From contig NZ_PPPU01000016.1 of NCBI RefSeq assembly GCF_006483455.1, forward strand, positions 186,001 to 250,000: a stretch of DNA of 64,000 nt, given 5' to 3'. Made by a program: the position numbers and the translations under genes. The notes beneath the pieces are model-generated. The model did not search any database. It had not been told where the DNA came from and was given only the letters and a program-made list of their open reading frames with translations. This document shows, piece after piece, positions 8,172 through 18,004 of the stretch. Positions within the stretch are counted from its first letter, which is position 1. Each line of letters opens with the position of its first letter. The stretch comes from Methylomonas koyamae. Lineage in GTDB: Bacteria; Pseudomonadota; Gammaproteobacteria; Methylococcales; Methylomonadaceae.

Positions 8172-10052
8172 ATGCGGCAGCGTGCTCGCTTGGTTTTCGG
8201 CTGCTGGCTGGTTAGCGCGCTACTGGCGGTCGCGGCCGGATCGGTCGCCGCCGCCAGTTTCGACTTTTTGTACATCGAAGCCAACGAGGGCAACGCCAGC
8301 GGCGGCCACGCCGCACTCCGCTTCGGCAACCGGGTCTACCATTTCCAGCACGTCGAGCCGGGCTTGCTACGGCTGTACCGCGACGACTTCGCCGCGTTCC
8401 GCTTCGCTTATGCCGACCAGCAGAACCGCACCCTGCACGGTCACCGCATCGAAGTCGCCGACGCCTACTACCAAGCCTTGCAAGAGACTTTCGATAGCCG
8501 GCTGGCGCAACAAAATCGCGAACTCAGCCTGTTGCGCGCGTTACAGGAAGACGCCGATCTGAGCCGCGATCTGCAGGATTCGGAGCAGGTTCCGCAACTG
8601 CGTCTGCGGGCGCTAGGCTATTTTCTGGAAGAGTATCTGGCCGCACCGATTCCGGCTGCGGCCGCAGGCGGCGACAGTCCGGAACTGGCGGCATTGCGCT
8701 CGATGGCGCTGCAAAGCTACGGCCCGGATTTTCTGACGCAAAAACGCCGGGACCTATGGCAGGAGTTGTCGACGCTGGCGCCCGACGATTCGGCGCAAGC
8801 AAGCGCTTCGGTCCCGCCGGCCGATCGTTTGACTTTCGCCCAGCATTACAAAAACCGCTTGCTGAACCTGGCCGCGCTCGACCTGCTGCTGGCCGGCAAA
8901 TCGCCGCGGGCCGATGCGTTATTGACCCTGAGCGGCGCGCATTACCGGCTGAGCGAAGCGCAGCAAAACGCGCTCCGCCGATACCGGGACCAAACCCGCG
9001 CCGATCTGCTCCGGCTGCTGAACAGCGAGCGGCCGGATTGGGGTTATCCGCTGTTGGTGGGCATGGCCCGGCTGCACGCCCTGCATCAATCCTTGGCCGG
9101 CGGCTATCTGACGGTACTGGATCGGCGCGCTGCCGACGCCGACCCGTATGCGCCGGCCGTGGACCTGCCGGCCGCGCTGAAGTATTCCCGGCAATTATTG
9201 GGCGCCGCCAACGCCCCATTGGCTGCGGCGCAAGCGCTCGACGAACGTAGCTATGCCACGATCGAACACGGCGCGAATGCGGTATTCGCGTTGGAACGCG
9301 CCCTATCGGAACAACCAGCCGCCGCCCTACCCCGCTTCAGCAATACGCCGGACAAATCCGCGTCGGCGGACTGGCCCCGCCCACCGCTGCCGGCGGCGAC
9401 AGCCGAGGCTTACCGCGCCGGTGCTGCCGCCCGCTTGGCCGATTACCGGCAGCAATTGTTTGAGCGTTACGCTTATCATCTAGTACAGCGCAATTGCGTG
9501 ACCGAAGTCTTTCAATTGCTGAATGCGACCGCCGCCGCGCAAGCGTCGGCCACAGTCGATGCATCCGACCTGGCGACGCTATCCGAGCAGGCGCTGGGCG
9601 CTTATCTGGACGGCCATTTTCCGAATCCGATTCCGTTCGTCGCCTTCGACCGGGTCGGCGAACGCTACCGCACCGTTGCCAGTTACCAACTGCCGGCCTA
9701 CCGTGACCGGCAAATTCAAGAGCGTTATCGGACCGCGCCGGATTGGTGGGTGGATCTACAGGAATCGAACAGCTTGACCTCGTCCTTATACCGCTGGCAA
9801 GGCAGCGACGCCGCCTTCGTGTTTTTCACCCAGGACGCGGCCTGGCCGCGGCCGCTGCAAGGCGGCGTCAATCTGGCCGCAGCGGCGCTGGAAACCGGAT
9901 TCGGCCTACTGAGCTGGCCGTGGGACGCAGGCCAACACCTGGCAAAAGGCATGAAAGGCTGGGCGGTGAGTCTGCCGGAGTTGGTGTTTTTTAACATCCG
10001 CAAGGGCTCGTTTCCGCATTTGTTGCCGGACGTAACCGCACCCAACAACTGA
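8172..10052 (+). CDS. DUF4105 (Lnb-N-terminal-like) periplasmic protein
   Basis: The 626-residue protein has a signal peptide (residues 1-28, ALLAVAAGSVAAAS). The N-terminal part contains EANEGNASGGHAALRFG with His46 and a repeated aromatic pattern, and residues near 442 read LVQRNCVTEV. The separated His and Asn-Cys motifs match DUF4105/Lnb-type proteins and resemble a permuted papain-like fold with His before Cys; catalysis is inference. The long middle is helical and alanine-rich. The preceding lipoprotein gene is 12 bases away. It has no link to DNA repair even though uvrA follows. Confidence 0.75.
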   Translation: MRQRARLVFGCWLVSALLAVAAGSVAAASFDFLYIEANEGNASGGHAALRFGNRVYHFQHVEPGLLRLYRDDFAAFRFAYADQQNRTLHGHRIEVADAYYQALQETFDSRLAQQNRELSLLRALQEDADLSRDLQDSEQVPQLRLRALGYFLEEYLAAPIPAAAAGGDSPELAALRSMALQSYGPDFLTQKRRDLWQELSTLAPDDSAQASASVPPADRLTFAQHYKNRLLNLAALDLLLAGKSPRADALLTLSGAHYRLSEAQQNALRRYRDQTRADLLRLLNSERPDWGYPLLVGMARLHALHQSLAGGYLTVLDRRAADADPYAPAVDLPAALKYSRQLLGAANAPLAAAQALDERSYATIEHGANAVFALERALSEQPAAALPRFSNTPDKSASADWPRPPLPAATAEAYRAGAAARLADYRQQLFERYAYHLVQRNCVTEVFQLLNATAAAQASATVDASDLATLSEQALGAYLDGHFPNPIPFVAFDRVGERYRTVASYQLPAYRDRQIQERYRTAPDWWVDLQESNSLTSSLYRWQGSDAAFVFFTQDAAWPRPLQGGVNLAAAALETGFGLLSWPWDAGQHLAKGMKGWAVSLPELVFFNIRKGSFPHLLPDVTAPNN

Positions 10053-10218
10053 ATCGGTATCTGCTGGTTAAAACGGTACTTGTCTCATCATCGACACCCG
10101 GTTCCGGTTCGCCTTTGGGGTGACGAAAATCTTTGCCTCGTCATCAATCCCCCTTTGCCCAAGCCCCGGCATTCCCCGTATAGTATCCGGCTGTTAAAAA
10201 TCCCAGGACTTTACCGCA

Positions 10219-13035
10219 GTGGACACCATCAGCATACGCGGCGCCCGCACCCATAACCTGAAAAACATCGACCTCGACCTGCCGCGCGACAAATTGATCG
10301 TCATCACCGGCCTGTCCGGTTCCGGCAAGTCGTCGCTGGCCTTCGATACCATTTATGCCGAGGGCCAGCGCCGTTACGTCGAGTCGTTGTCGGCCTATGC
10401 CCGCCAGTTCTTGTCGATGATGGAAAAGCCGGACGTCGACCATATCGAAGGCCTGTCGCCGGCGATTTCGATCGAGCAAAAATCCACCTCGCACAATCCG
10501 CGTTCGACGGTCGGCACCATCACCGAGATTTACGATTACCTACGGCTGCTGTACGCCCGCGTCGGCATTCCGCGCTGCCCGGAGCATGGCGTGTCGTTGC
10601 AGGCGCAGACCGTCAGCCAGATGGTCGATCAGGTGCTGGCGCAGCCGGAAGGCGAGCGCTGGATGCTGCTGGCGCCGGTGATTAACGATCGCAAGGGCGA
10701 GCACGTCTTATTGCTGGAAGACTTGAAGGCGCAAGGCTTTTTGCGGGCCCGCATCGACGGCGAAGTCTACGAACTGGACGAACCGCCAGCCCTGGATTTA
10801 AAGAAAAAACATACCATCGAAGTCATCGTCGACCGCTTCAAAATCAGAAACGACATCCAATTGCGCCTGGCCGAATCGTTCGAAACTGCCTTGCGGCTGT
10901 CGGAAGGTTTGGCGATTGCCGCGTCGATGGAAACCGATCAGCAACTGCTGTTCTCGGAACGTTACGCCTGCCCGCATTGCGGCTACAGCCTCAGCGAGCT
11001 GGAGCCGCGCATCTTCTCCTTCAACAACCCGAAAGGCGCCTGCCCCAGTTGCGACGGCCTGGGCGTGCGCCAGCATTTCGATCCGCAATTGGTGGTGCAC
11101 AACCCGGACATCAGTCTGGCCGGCGGCGCGGTGCGCGGCTGGGATCGGCGCAATGCCTATTACTACCAGATCATTTGCGCGCTGGCGGCGCATTACAACT
11201 TCGATCCGGAAGCGCCGTTCGCCAAGATTCCGCGCGACGTGCAGGCCATCATTCTGTACGGCAGTGGCAGCGAAAACATCGAGTTTCAATTTCAGATGGG
11301 CAACGCCAAACCCAAAGTGTCGCGCCATCCGTTCGAAGGCATCATTCCCAACATGGAGCGCCGCTATCGGGAGAGCGACTCGCAAATGGTGCGCGACGAA
11401 CTGGCGAAATATCTGGCGCAACAGACCTGCTCGGTCTGCGACGGCGCCCGTTTGAACATCGGCGCCCGTAATGTGTTCGTCGAGGACCAGCCCTTGCACC
11501 ATTTGACCCGGCTGCCGATCCGCGACGCCTTGCATTTCTTCCAGGCCTTGACCATCGCTGGCCATCGCGGCGAGATCGCCGCCAAAATCAACAAAGAGAT
11601 TCAGGAGCGGCTGGAATTTCTGGTCAACGTCGGCTTGGACTATCTGACGCTGGACCGCAGCGCCGACACGCTGTCCGGCGGCGAAGCCCAGCGCATCCGT
11701 CTCGCCTCGCAGATCGGCGCCGGCCTGGTCGGCGTGATGTATGTGCTGGACGAGCCGTCGATCGGTTTACACCAGCGCGATAACGAGCGCTTGCTGAATA
11801 CCTTGTTCAGACTGCGCGACCTCGGCAATACCGTGATCGTGGTCGAACACGACGAAGACGCCATCCGCGCCGCCGACCACATCGTCGACATCGGCCCCGG
11901 CGCCGGCGTCCACGGCGGCCAAATCGTCGCCCAAGGCACACCGGCGCAAATTTTGGCCGACGCCAACTCGCTGACCGGCCAATACCTGTCCGGCGCGGAA
12001 ACCATTGCGGTGCCGAAGCAAACCGTCGCCAACGATCCGGCCCGGCAATTGACCATCAAAGGTGCCAGCGGCAACAACCTGAAGAACGTCACGGCCAGTT
12101 TTCCGGTGGGGCTGTTGACCTGCGTCACCGGCGTCTCCGGCTCCGGCAAATCGACCTTGATCAACGATACGCTCTACAGCCATGCCGCCCGCGTCATCAA
12201 CGGCGCCAGTTGCATCCCGGCGCCATGCGAGGCCATCGAAGGCCTGGAGCAGTTCGACAAGGTAGTCGACATCGACCAAAGCCCGATCGGCCGCACGCCA
12301 AGATCGAATCCGGCCACCTACACCGGCATCTTCACGCCGATCCGCGAATTGTTTGCCGCGGTGCCGGAAGCCCGCTCGCGCGGCTACAACCCCGGCCGCT
12401 TCAGCTTCAACGTCAAGGGCGGCCGCTGCGAAGCCTGCGCCGGCGACGGTGTGATCAAAGTGGAAATGCACTTTTTGCCCGACATCTTCGTACCTTGCGA
12501 CATCTGCCACGGCAAGCGCTACAACCGGGAAACCCTGGAAATCCGCTACAAAGGCAAGACCATCCACGAAGTGCTGGAAATGACGGTCGAAGACGCCGCG
12601 GCGTTTTTCTCGGCCATCCCCAGCCTGGCGCGCAAACTGCAAACCCTGATCGACGTGGGCCTGAGCTACATCACGCTGGGCCAGAACGCGGTAACCCTGT
12701 CCGGCGGCGAAGCGCAGCGAGTCAAGCTGGCGAAGGAACTGTCGAAACGCGACACCGGCACCACGCTGTACATCCTCGACGAACCGACCACCGGCCTGCA
12801 CTTCCACGACATCAAACAATTGCTGAGCGTACTGCACACCCTGCGCGACCACGGCAACACCCTGATCGTGATCGAACACAACCTGGACGTGATCAAGACC
12901 GCCGACTGGATCGTCGACATGGGCCCGGAAGGCGGCAGCGGCGGCGGCACGCTAGTCGCGGAAGGCACGCCCAAACAAATCGCCAAGCATAAGACTTCGC
13001 ATACCGGGGCTTATTTAAAGCGGTTTTTCAGTTGA
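10219..13035 (+). CDS. uvrA: UvrABC excinuclease subunit A
   Basis: UvrA is the damage-recognition ATPase of nucleotide excision repair. The 938-residue protein begins at a GTG (10219) with [19 protein letters not shown]. It has two ABC modules, each with a Walker A ([12 protein letters not shown] near residue 31; [12 protein letters not shown] near residue 636) and a signature (TLSGGEAQR in both). Zinc-finger cysteines are seen in YACPHCGYS and [11 protein letters not shown]. Length is normal. I see no clear CTGT-N8-ACAG LexA box upstream. The 166-base gap before it shows no other gene. Confidence 0.98.
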   Translation: MDTISIRGARTHNLKNIDLDLPRDKLIVITGLSGSGKSSLAFDTIYAEGQRRYVESLSAYARQFLSMMEKPDVDHIEGLSPAISIEQKSTSHNPRSTVGTITEIYDYLRLLYARVGIPRCPEHGVSLQAQTVSQMVDQVLAQPEGERWMLLAPVINDRKGEHVLLLEDLKAQGFLRARIDGEVYELDEPPALDLKKKHTIEVIVDRFKIRNDIQLRLAESFETALRLSEGLAIAASMETDQQLLFSERYACPHCGYSLSELEPRIFSFNNPKGACPSCDGLGVRQHFDPQLVVHNPDISLAGGAVRGWDRRNAYYYQIICALAAHYNFDPEAPFAKIPRDVQAIILYGSGSENIEFQFQMGNAKPKVSRHPFEGIIPNMERRYRESDSQMVRDELAKYLAQQTCSVCDGARLNIGARNVFVEDQPLHHLTRLPIRDALHFFQALTIAGHRGEIAAKINKEIQERLEFLVNVGLDYLTLDRSADTLSGGEAQRIRLASQIGAGLVGVMYVLDEPSIGLHQRDNERLLNTLFRLRDLGNTVIVVEHDEDAIRAADHIVDIGPGAGVHGGQIVAQGTPAQILADANSLTGQYLSGAETIAVPKQTVANDPARQLTIKGASGNNLKNVTASFPVGLLTCVTGVSGSGKSTLINDTLYSHAARVINGASCIPAPCEAIEGLEQFDKVVDIDQSPIGRTPRSNPATYTGIFTPIRELFAAVPEARSRGYNPGRFSFNVKGGRCEACAGDGVIKVEMHFLPDIFVPCDICHGKRYNRETLEIRYKGKTIHEVLEMTVEDAAAFFSAIPSLARKLQTLIDVGLSYITLGQNAVTLSGGEAQRVKLAKELSKRDTGTTLYILDEPTTGLHFHDIKQLLSVLHTLRDHGNTLIVIEHNLDVIKTADWIVDMGPEGGSGGGTLVAEGTPKQIAKHKTSHTGAYLKRFFS

Positions 13036-13107
13036 TGCGACTTGCCGCCGCGCGATGGACTGCTGATTAGGATCAGTCCCATAAAGGGTAGACGAAGGAG
13101 ACGAGCC

Positions 13108-13698
13108 ATGGCCCTAGCGCTAAAAGACCGGCAACAACACACCTACGGCGAATATCGACAATGGCCGGACGACGTGCGCTACGAATTGATCGACGGCGCC
13201 GCCTATCTGATGTCGCCGACACCCGATTTGGCCCATCAAGACGTTGCCGGGGAAATTTATTGTCAAACCGCCAACGCATTGCAAGGCAGTTCCAGCCGCG
13301 CCTTCATCGCGCCGCTGGACGTACGCCTACCGAGCCACGACGAAGCAGACGAACTGATAACCAGCGTCGTACAACCCGATGTGTTAGTCGTCTGCGACGC
13401 CGATAAACTGGACAGACGCGGCGTGCGCGGTGCGCCGGACTGGGTCGTGGAAGTGTTGTCGCCGTCCACTGCCAGTCACGACCAGATCAAAAAACGCGAT
13501 TTATACCAACGCCACGGCGTCCGCGAATACTGGCTGGTCCACCCTGTCGACCGCCTGCTGTTCGTCTACAAACTGCAAAACGGCGAATACGGCAAACCCG
13601 AGCTGTACCCGCTGGAAGGCGAAACCCAGGTCGGTATTTTGCCGGAGATCGTGATTCGTTGGGACGAGTTGGTCTCGCGCTTGCCCAAGGATTATTGA
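13108..13698 (+). CDS. Uma2-family (DUF820) putative endonuclease
   Basis: The protein has 196 residues from the ATG at 13108, which follows GAAGGAG. The Uma2 fold (PD-(D/E)XK-like) is shown by RYELIDGAAYLMSPTP near the N-terminus, VVQPDVLVVCD in the middle, and GAPDWVVEVLSPSTA followed by KKRDLYQRHGVREYWLV. Uma2 proteins are abundant in cyanobacteria and some other bacteria; their substrates are unknown. It follows uvrA by about 70 bases on the same strand, but I see no evidence that they work together. Confidence 0.85.
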   Translation: MALALKDRQQHTYGEYRQWPDDVRYELIDGAAYLMSPTPDLAHQDVAGEIYCQTANALQGSSSRAFIAPLDVRLPSHDEADELITSVVQPDVLVVCDADKLDRRGVRGAPDWVVEVLSPSTASHDQIKKRDLYQRHGVREYWLVHPVDRLLFVYKLQNGEYGKPELYPLEGETQVGILPEIVIRWDELVSRLPKDY

Positions 13699-14135
13699 AG
13701 GATACAGCGGCGTCATCAAGGCCTGCACAGCCAAACCTGCCGTTTAGCCGAGGACGTTCGTCCTGATGCCACCCGCATGGCAATTTTGCGTCTCGGCGAC
13801 GAACTCGTAGTGCGCCAAACGCCCGCCAATGCCTCAGCTTCGAAGCCCCAATGCCTTGGCGGTTGATTTCATCGCCGAAAGCAATCACAAAAGCCGCAGC
13901 AAAAGCCACTGTTCTATCGGGCAGATTGCCAAAAAATGTGAAATGCCTCATACCAAAAACGGCCATTTTGTAAAAAAAACTGACAGAAGCACAGTCACCC
14001 TGATGGATGTGAAAATCGGTTTTAATTGATTGAAATCAAACAAAACTATGATTTTTAACTTGACACTCCATTATTTAAAATCGACCACTGCAGTCAATTG
14101 ATGTGCATAAAAAGCTGACACCCACGGATTCGACG
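13699..14135. other. AT-richer intergenic DNA before the reverse-transcriptase remnant
   Basis: No frame here resembles a known protein. From about 13970 the composition becomes clearly AT-rich, unlike the flanks, which is common next to mobile DNA. A TTGACA at 14060 could be a -35 element, but no good -10 sequence follows at proper spacing. Confidence 0.4.
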
Positions 14136-14624
14136 ATGTCGACACCGCAAAAACCCGCTAACGCCAGAGCTTTACCCCTCACGCCTGCGCACTTGCAGCA
14201 GGCGTTTCTGGCCGTCTGCCGGCAACGCCGGCATTTTCCGGCGGATGCCGATATCCGGCACTGGCGACGGCATTGGCCGGCGCGCAAGAGCGGGCTATTG
14301 GCGAAGATTCAGAGCGGTGACTATCGATTTTCCCCGCAGCATCGGCTGTGCAAAACCGATGGTCAGGTCGTGCATCTATGGTCGGCTGAAGACGCGGTGG
14401 TCATCAAGCTGTTGAGCGCTTGGCTGCAGGACCGGCTGACCGTGTCGCCGGCCTGCGTGCATGTCAAAGGCCATGGCGGCCTCAAACGCACCGTGACCCA
14501 GATCCAGGCCAAGCTGGGCGACTACCGCTTTGTTTGCAAAACCGATGTCAAGGGCTACTACCCAGCCAGCGCCCCAGACACGCAGCTCAATCAAAACTGC
14601 TACGCGACCCTAAAGCCGATGTAG

Positions 14625-14650
14625 GGTGTGGTGAGTTTACGAACCGCACC
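14625..14650. repeat. short palindromic intergenic repeat (GGTG...CACC type)
   Basis: GGTGTGGT and ACCGCACC pair (one G-U) around a ten-base loop, just after the break in the RT frame. It resembles short GGTGCGGT/ACCGCACC repeats common between genes in proteobacteria. Confidence 0.5.
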
Positions 14651-14716
14651 GTCCGCGAACGATGCGCTTCACCTTGTTCCGCGCATCCTTCAGACCTAGA
14701 GACTGTCGTGAAAGCC

Positions 14717-14737
14717 CCCTCTCCTCGCGGGAGAGGG
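14717..14737. repeat. short palindromic repeat (CCCTCTCC...GGAGAGGG type)
   Basis: A perfect eight-base stem CCCTCTCC/GGAGAGGG surrounds the loop TCGCG and is followed by CTGGGGTGAGGGG. This matches a widespread proteobacterial intergenic repeat. It lies inside the deleted part of the RT gene. Confidence 0.6.
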
Positions 14738-15031
14738 CTGGGGTGAGGGGAATAGCCTTAAATCAAACCTGCAACCGCTTGCCCTGACAGCAACCCCCCG
14801 CCAAAACCTTCATCGGCAAGAGCGAGCACGGTTTTGATTTTCTCGGTTACCGCTTTTCCCGGCAACCCTTGCAACTGGCGACCGTCACGGTCAAAAAACA
14901 GGTTGAACTACTGCACCGGCTTTATGAGCAACAGACCCACAAAAAAGCCAGTTCCGAGAAACTGGCTTGGGTTCTGGGGCAGTACGTTCAGCGTTGGCGG
15001 CGCTGGTGTAAGGCCGGATTGAGCGACATTG

Positions 15032-15628
15032 TTAAACAGGAACCCTTTTGCCCCGAGTACGCAACCATCGTTGACTTAACAGACCGACCCCGAGCAGCAT
15101 CAGGGTGCTAGGTTCGGGGACGGTCGCCGGTTGGCTTTTTGTCCAGATCGCATACGTGCGGCCGGACGCACGGGATGTGTCACTATTGCTTATGTTTTCT
15201 GTATACCCAATGAAAGGTTGTCTATCAGTTGGGAGTACTAGTCCATATATGTCGACGACGTTTCGTTGGAAAATGGATGGGGTGTATGGGGTTAGTAATA
15301 TACAGTTGCCGAATGTAGACGCCACACAACCGGAAATCCTCGACGGGTCTTGGACGAAACGAGCATCGGATATTAAAAGCGCTAACAATGCGTCAACCGC
15401 AAGATAAGCGTCAGTAGCTATAAACGGGAAATCACTCTGCTCATCACAGCCGCTAAACAATCCCACGCACGAGCCGTCACGGATGAATACATCGTATTTG
15501 TTTACCCCGACTAATATATCGCGTGCGCCAGTCAAGATACCGTTAGCATCGGTGACGAGCGAAGCAGCGCTGCTGCTGTGCAGGGGCAGCAGCAACAGAA
15601 ATAAAACAGCGGTTAGGGTGCGTAGCAT
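15032..15628 (-). CDS. PEP-CTERM sorting domain protein
   Basis: The 198-residue exported protein starts at the ATG at 15628, behind the strong ribosome site GGAGGA. The signal peptide is about residues 1-20 (LTAVLFLLLLPLHSSSA). The body is unrecognised; it has several cysteines (DGSCVGLFSGCDE, SGCVASTFGNC) that may form disulphides. The C-terminus has the exosortase signal VPEPSTLMLLGVGLL plus basic tail RWLRTRGKR. A sigma-54-like promoter lies about 52 bases upstream. The exosortase is at 23.5-24.0 kb. The final residues run up to the RT remnant. Confidence 0.85.
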   Translation of the reverse strand: MLRTLTAVLFLLLLPLHSSSAASLVTDANGILTGARDILVGVNKYDVFIRDGSCVGLFSGCDEQSDFPFIATDAYLAVDALLALLISDARFVQDPSRISGCVASTFGNCILLTPYTPSIFQRNVVDIYGLVLPTDRQPFIGYTENISNSDTSRASGRTYAIWTKSQPATVPEPSTLMLLGVGLLSQRWLRTRGKRVPV

Positions 15629-16125
15629 GTGTCCTCCAAGGGGGATGTAGTAAAGGCAAATCGCCTGGCTATTTTTGCAAGCATGAACTGGGCCAGTCGA
15701 AACTTTTATGTCACCGATCATTAGTCGAATGAATGACCGGGCAGGCGACGTGGAAAGTTTGTCCGCAAAGCCGATGGGGGCTTAATGAGGCCACCGCCTA
15801 CCTAAATCTGCCGTGGTGCCCTTGGAAGCCCTGCTGCGGCCCACCCGAGTCAACCTACTTTGGGTATTGGCTTCCGGATAGTCTTAAAAAAGGCAGCAAA
15901 ACGCCCCTTAATCCTTAGTTTTGCAGCAACCCGATGGCTATCGGCATTAGGCTAGTTCTGCTAAATACACTTAACCGGACGATCAAAAATTTAAAGGGCC
16001 GCCCGCAATTGGCCGAAAACTGTCGAAAAACATTGAACATATATTTCAGCCGATAGACTTTGCATGCCGATTCGATTGCCCTTCTATTGCATAAAACTCC
16101 AAAAAACGGATTATCTGTTCCCACT
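15629..16125. other. intergenic DNA between PEP-CTERM gene and phosphoesterase gene
   Basis: Besides the sigma-54-like element at 15680-15695, I see no gene or strong repeat. Short open frames here lack ribosome sites and family resemblance. Confidence 0.5.
15680..15695 (-). promoter_or_regulatory. sigma-54 (-24/-12) promoter candidate
   Basis: Read on the minus strand the site is TGGCCCAGTTCATGCT, close to TGGCAC-N5-TTGCW with the GG and GC dinucleotides ten bases apart as required. It is placed correctly for the PEP-CTERM gene, giving a leader of about 40 bases. PEP-CTERM genes in several proteobacteria are controlled by RpoN with PrsK/PrsR. Confidence 0.55.
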
Positions 16126-16587
16126 GTGAACCACCGCCTCGGCATCATCTCGGACACCCACGGCCTGCTGCGCCCGGAAGCGCTGGCGGCGCTTGGCGGT
16201 TGCGAGCGGATTTTGCACGCCGGCGACGTCGGCAAGCCGGAGGTGTTGCAAGCACTAAGGGAGTTGGCGCCGGTGACGGCGGTGCGCGGCAATAACGATA
16301 AAGGCGCATGGGCCGAGGAATTACCTGAATCCGCCCGTTTGACGGTGGCGCAAATCGGCATTTACCTGATCCACGATCTGGCCGAACTTGCCCTCGATCC
16401 GGCGGCAGCCGGAATTCGGGTTGTGATTTCCGGCCATTCCCACCGGCCGGCGATTGCGGAACGGGACGGCGTGTTGTATGTAAACCCCGGCAGCGCCGGT
16501 CCGCGCCGCTTTAAATTGCCGATCAGCGTCGCCGAACTGGTCATATCCGACCAGGTGCAGGCTAGAATCATCCCGCTACAGGTTTGA
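16126..16587 (+). CDS. YfcE/MJ0936-type metallophosphoesterase
   Basis: The 153-residue protein has the calcineurin-like phosphoesterase motifs in order: SDTHG, HAGDVG, GNND, and ISGHSH with NPGS close behind. These give the di-metal centre of the YfcE/MJ0936 phosphodiesterase group. The natural substrate is unknown. I prefer the GTG at 16126, which begins directly before the first strand (NHRLGIISDTHG). An in-frame ATG at 16060 would add 22 unrelated residues. Confidence 0.88.
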   Translation: MNHRLGIISDTHGLLRPEALAALGGCERILHAGDVGKPEVLQALRELAPVTAVRGNNDKGAWAEELPESARLTVAQIGIYLIHDLAELALDPAAAGIRVVISGHSHRPAIAERDGVLYVNPGSAGPRRFKLPISVAELVISDQVQARIIPLQV

Positions 16588-16696
16588 GAGACTTTGTTTT
16601 AACGACCGGCGGATAAGTTCGCCGCGGCCGCAACTTAAACACGTAAGCGCAAACTGCGCCTACTCAACCCGCTTAACCGCGACAAAACCAACGACC

Positions 16697-17506
16697 ATGA
16701 GTTTCGACTTCAACGCTTACCTTAACCGCATCGGCATAGCCCGCCCCGAACCCACCCTGGCCGGCCTGAGCGCTTTGCAACAGGCGCAACTCGGCGCGAT
16801 TCCGTTCGAGAACATCAATCCGCTGTTGGGCTTGCTGCCCGACTTGGCACCGGCGGCGTTGAAGACGAAGATCGTCGCCAGCCGGCGCGGCGGGTATTGC
16901 TTCGAGCTGAACGGCTTATTCGAGCAGGCGCTAATCGAACTGGGATTTAGCTACCAGCCGATCATGGCGCGGGTGCGGATGGGCCTCAGCGAAGGCGGGC
17001 CGCGCCTGCATTTGGCCTTTATCGTCGAGGCCGACGGCGAACCCTGGCTGGTCGATGTCGGTTTCGGCGGTCCCAGCCACTATCGGCCGTTGCGGCTGGG
17101 CACCGAGCAGGAACAAACCCTGGACCATAACCGGTTTCGCTTGCGTTTGGAGGCGGAATCGGGGGAAACCGTGCTGGAACGGCAGCAAGACGGCGACTGG
17201 TTTGCGCTGTACAGTTTCGACCGCTCCAGAGTGCAGCGCTGCGACCTGGAAGCGGCCAATCTGGTCTGCACGACCTGGGATCAGTCGCTGCTGTCGCAAA
17301 ATCTGTTGATTTGCCGCAATACCGCCTCGGGCTGGGTGCAGTTGTTCAACACCAACTTTTCCCAATTCCATGCCGGAGAACAGGTCAGCACGCCGGTTAA
17401 CAGCCGGGCGCATTTGGGCGATTTGCTGGGCGGCCATTTCGACATCGAGCTGGCAGACGAGCAATTGGCTAGGCTGGCCGAGCGGCTGGCGTTATCAGAA
17501 GCTTGA
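16697..17506 (+). CDS. nat: arylamine N-acetyltransferase
   Basis: The enzyme transfers acetyl from acetyl-CoA to aromatic amines or hydrazines. The 269-residue length is typical. The catalytic triad is visible: Cys68 in RRGGYCFE, His105 in LHLAFIV, and Asp120 in WLVDVGFGG. IPFENINPLLG near residue 37 is also typical. It stands alone between the phosphoesterase gene and tRNA-Val, and its physiological substrate is not suggested by the neighbours. Confidence 0.95.
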   Translation: MSFDFNAYLNRIGIARPEPTLAGLSALQQAQLGAIPFENINPLLGLLPDLAPAALKTKIVASRRGGYCFELNGLFEQALIELGFSYQPIMARVRMGLSEGGPRLHLAFIVEADGEPWLVDVGFGGPSHYRPLRLGTEQEQTLDHNRFRLRLEAESGETVLERQQDGDWFALYSFDRSRVQRCDLEAANLVCTTWDQSLLSQNLLICRNTASGWVQLFNTNFSQFHAGEQVSTPVNSRAHLGDLLGGHFDIELADEQLARLAERLALSEA

Positions 17507-17605
17507 ATCGGAACAAGACAAGGTTGAGTCGTGATTAAATGCCGAGGCAGGCAACCCAAATCGAGAGATGACTCTGCGAGTCGAATGATCGAGAGCAGAA
17601 TCAGG

Positions 17606-17626
17606 TGCAGCCCGGAACCGGCTGCA
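17606..17626. terminator. hairpin downstream of tRNA-Val
   Basis: TGCAGCC and GGCTGCA form a perfect stem around a seven-base loop, about 20 bases beyond the tRNA 3' end on the minus strand. No T-run follows, so it may be a processing or rho-dependent element rather than an intrinsic terminator. Confidence 0.35.
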
Positions 17627-17647
17627 ACGATATTGAAACTTCGAGTC

Positions 17648-17723
17648 TGGTGGGTGCTGAGGGGTTCGAACCCCCGACCCTCGCCTTGTAAGGGCGATGC
17701 TCTCCCAGCTGAGCTAAGCACCC
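17648..17723 (-). tRNA. tRNA-Val (anticodon TAC), CCA encoded
   Basis: On the minus strand the gene begins GGGTGCTTAGCTCAGC and has the anticodon loop CCTTACAAG, so the anticodon is TAC. The T arm GGTTCGAACCC and an encoded CCA (17648-17650) are present. Acceptor stem GGGTGCT pairs with AGCACCC. Confidence 0.97.
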
Positions 17724-18004
17724 GACTCGAGGCCGCGCATTTTATCGAAATCGCCGCGGCGCGCAAACTGTTTTTGTCGTTGGTTCCGCTCGACCCGGCT
17801 GATTTGCCGCCAAATTCTGCCGATGCCGGCAGTGCGCCGTCCCGATCGGCGCCGGTTTCCAAAGCCTCCCGGAGCAGACTGGCCGCGGCCGCGTCGGAGA
17901 GCTTGATAAATCCGTATTTTAGCCTAGGCTGATGTAAGCAATGGACTACAAAACCTGCGGTCTGATAAGCTTTCCCCCGACCCTACGTTTACCGACAAAA
18001 TCGC

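Larger units (their letters stand above)
14136..15030 (+). pseudogene. reverse transcriptase remnant with the catalytic middle lost
   Basis: The first part (14136 to about 14570) encodes an RT N-terminus with VVHLWSAEDAVVIKLL, VSPACVHVKGHGG and YRFVCKTDVKGYY, the last being the first catalytic-aspartate block. The frame then becomes nonsense and stops at 14624. A second part in another frame (about 14794-15030) encodes the usual C-terminus: KTFIGKSEHGFDFLGYRF and a helical tail ending YVQRWRRWCKAGL. The YADD region and palm centre are missing. Two palindromic repeats lie in the gap. The family looks like a stand-alone or group-II-like RT; I cannot place it exactly. The 3' end abuts the convergent PEP-CTERM gene. 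Confidence 0.75.

Noticed and set aside
11767-12879. 370-codon minus-strand open frame inside uvrA
   Set aside because: It mirrors conserved uvrA codons; no ribosome site and no domain.
13829-14029. 66-codon open frame between the Uma2 and RT genes
   Set aside because: No ribosome site and no family; it lies in the AT-rich junction.
14700-14760. CRISPR-like repeat around the CCCTCTCC palindrome
   Set aside because: Only one copy; no regularly spaced repeats anywhere in the window.
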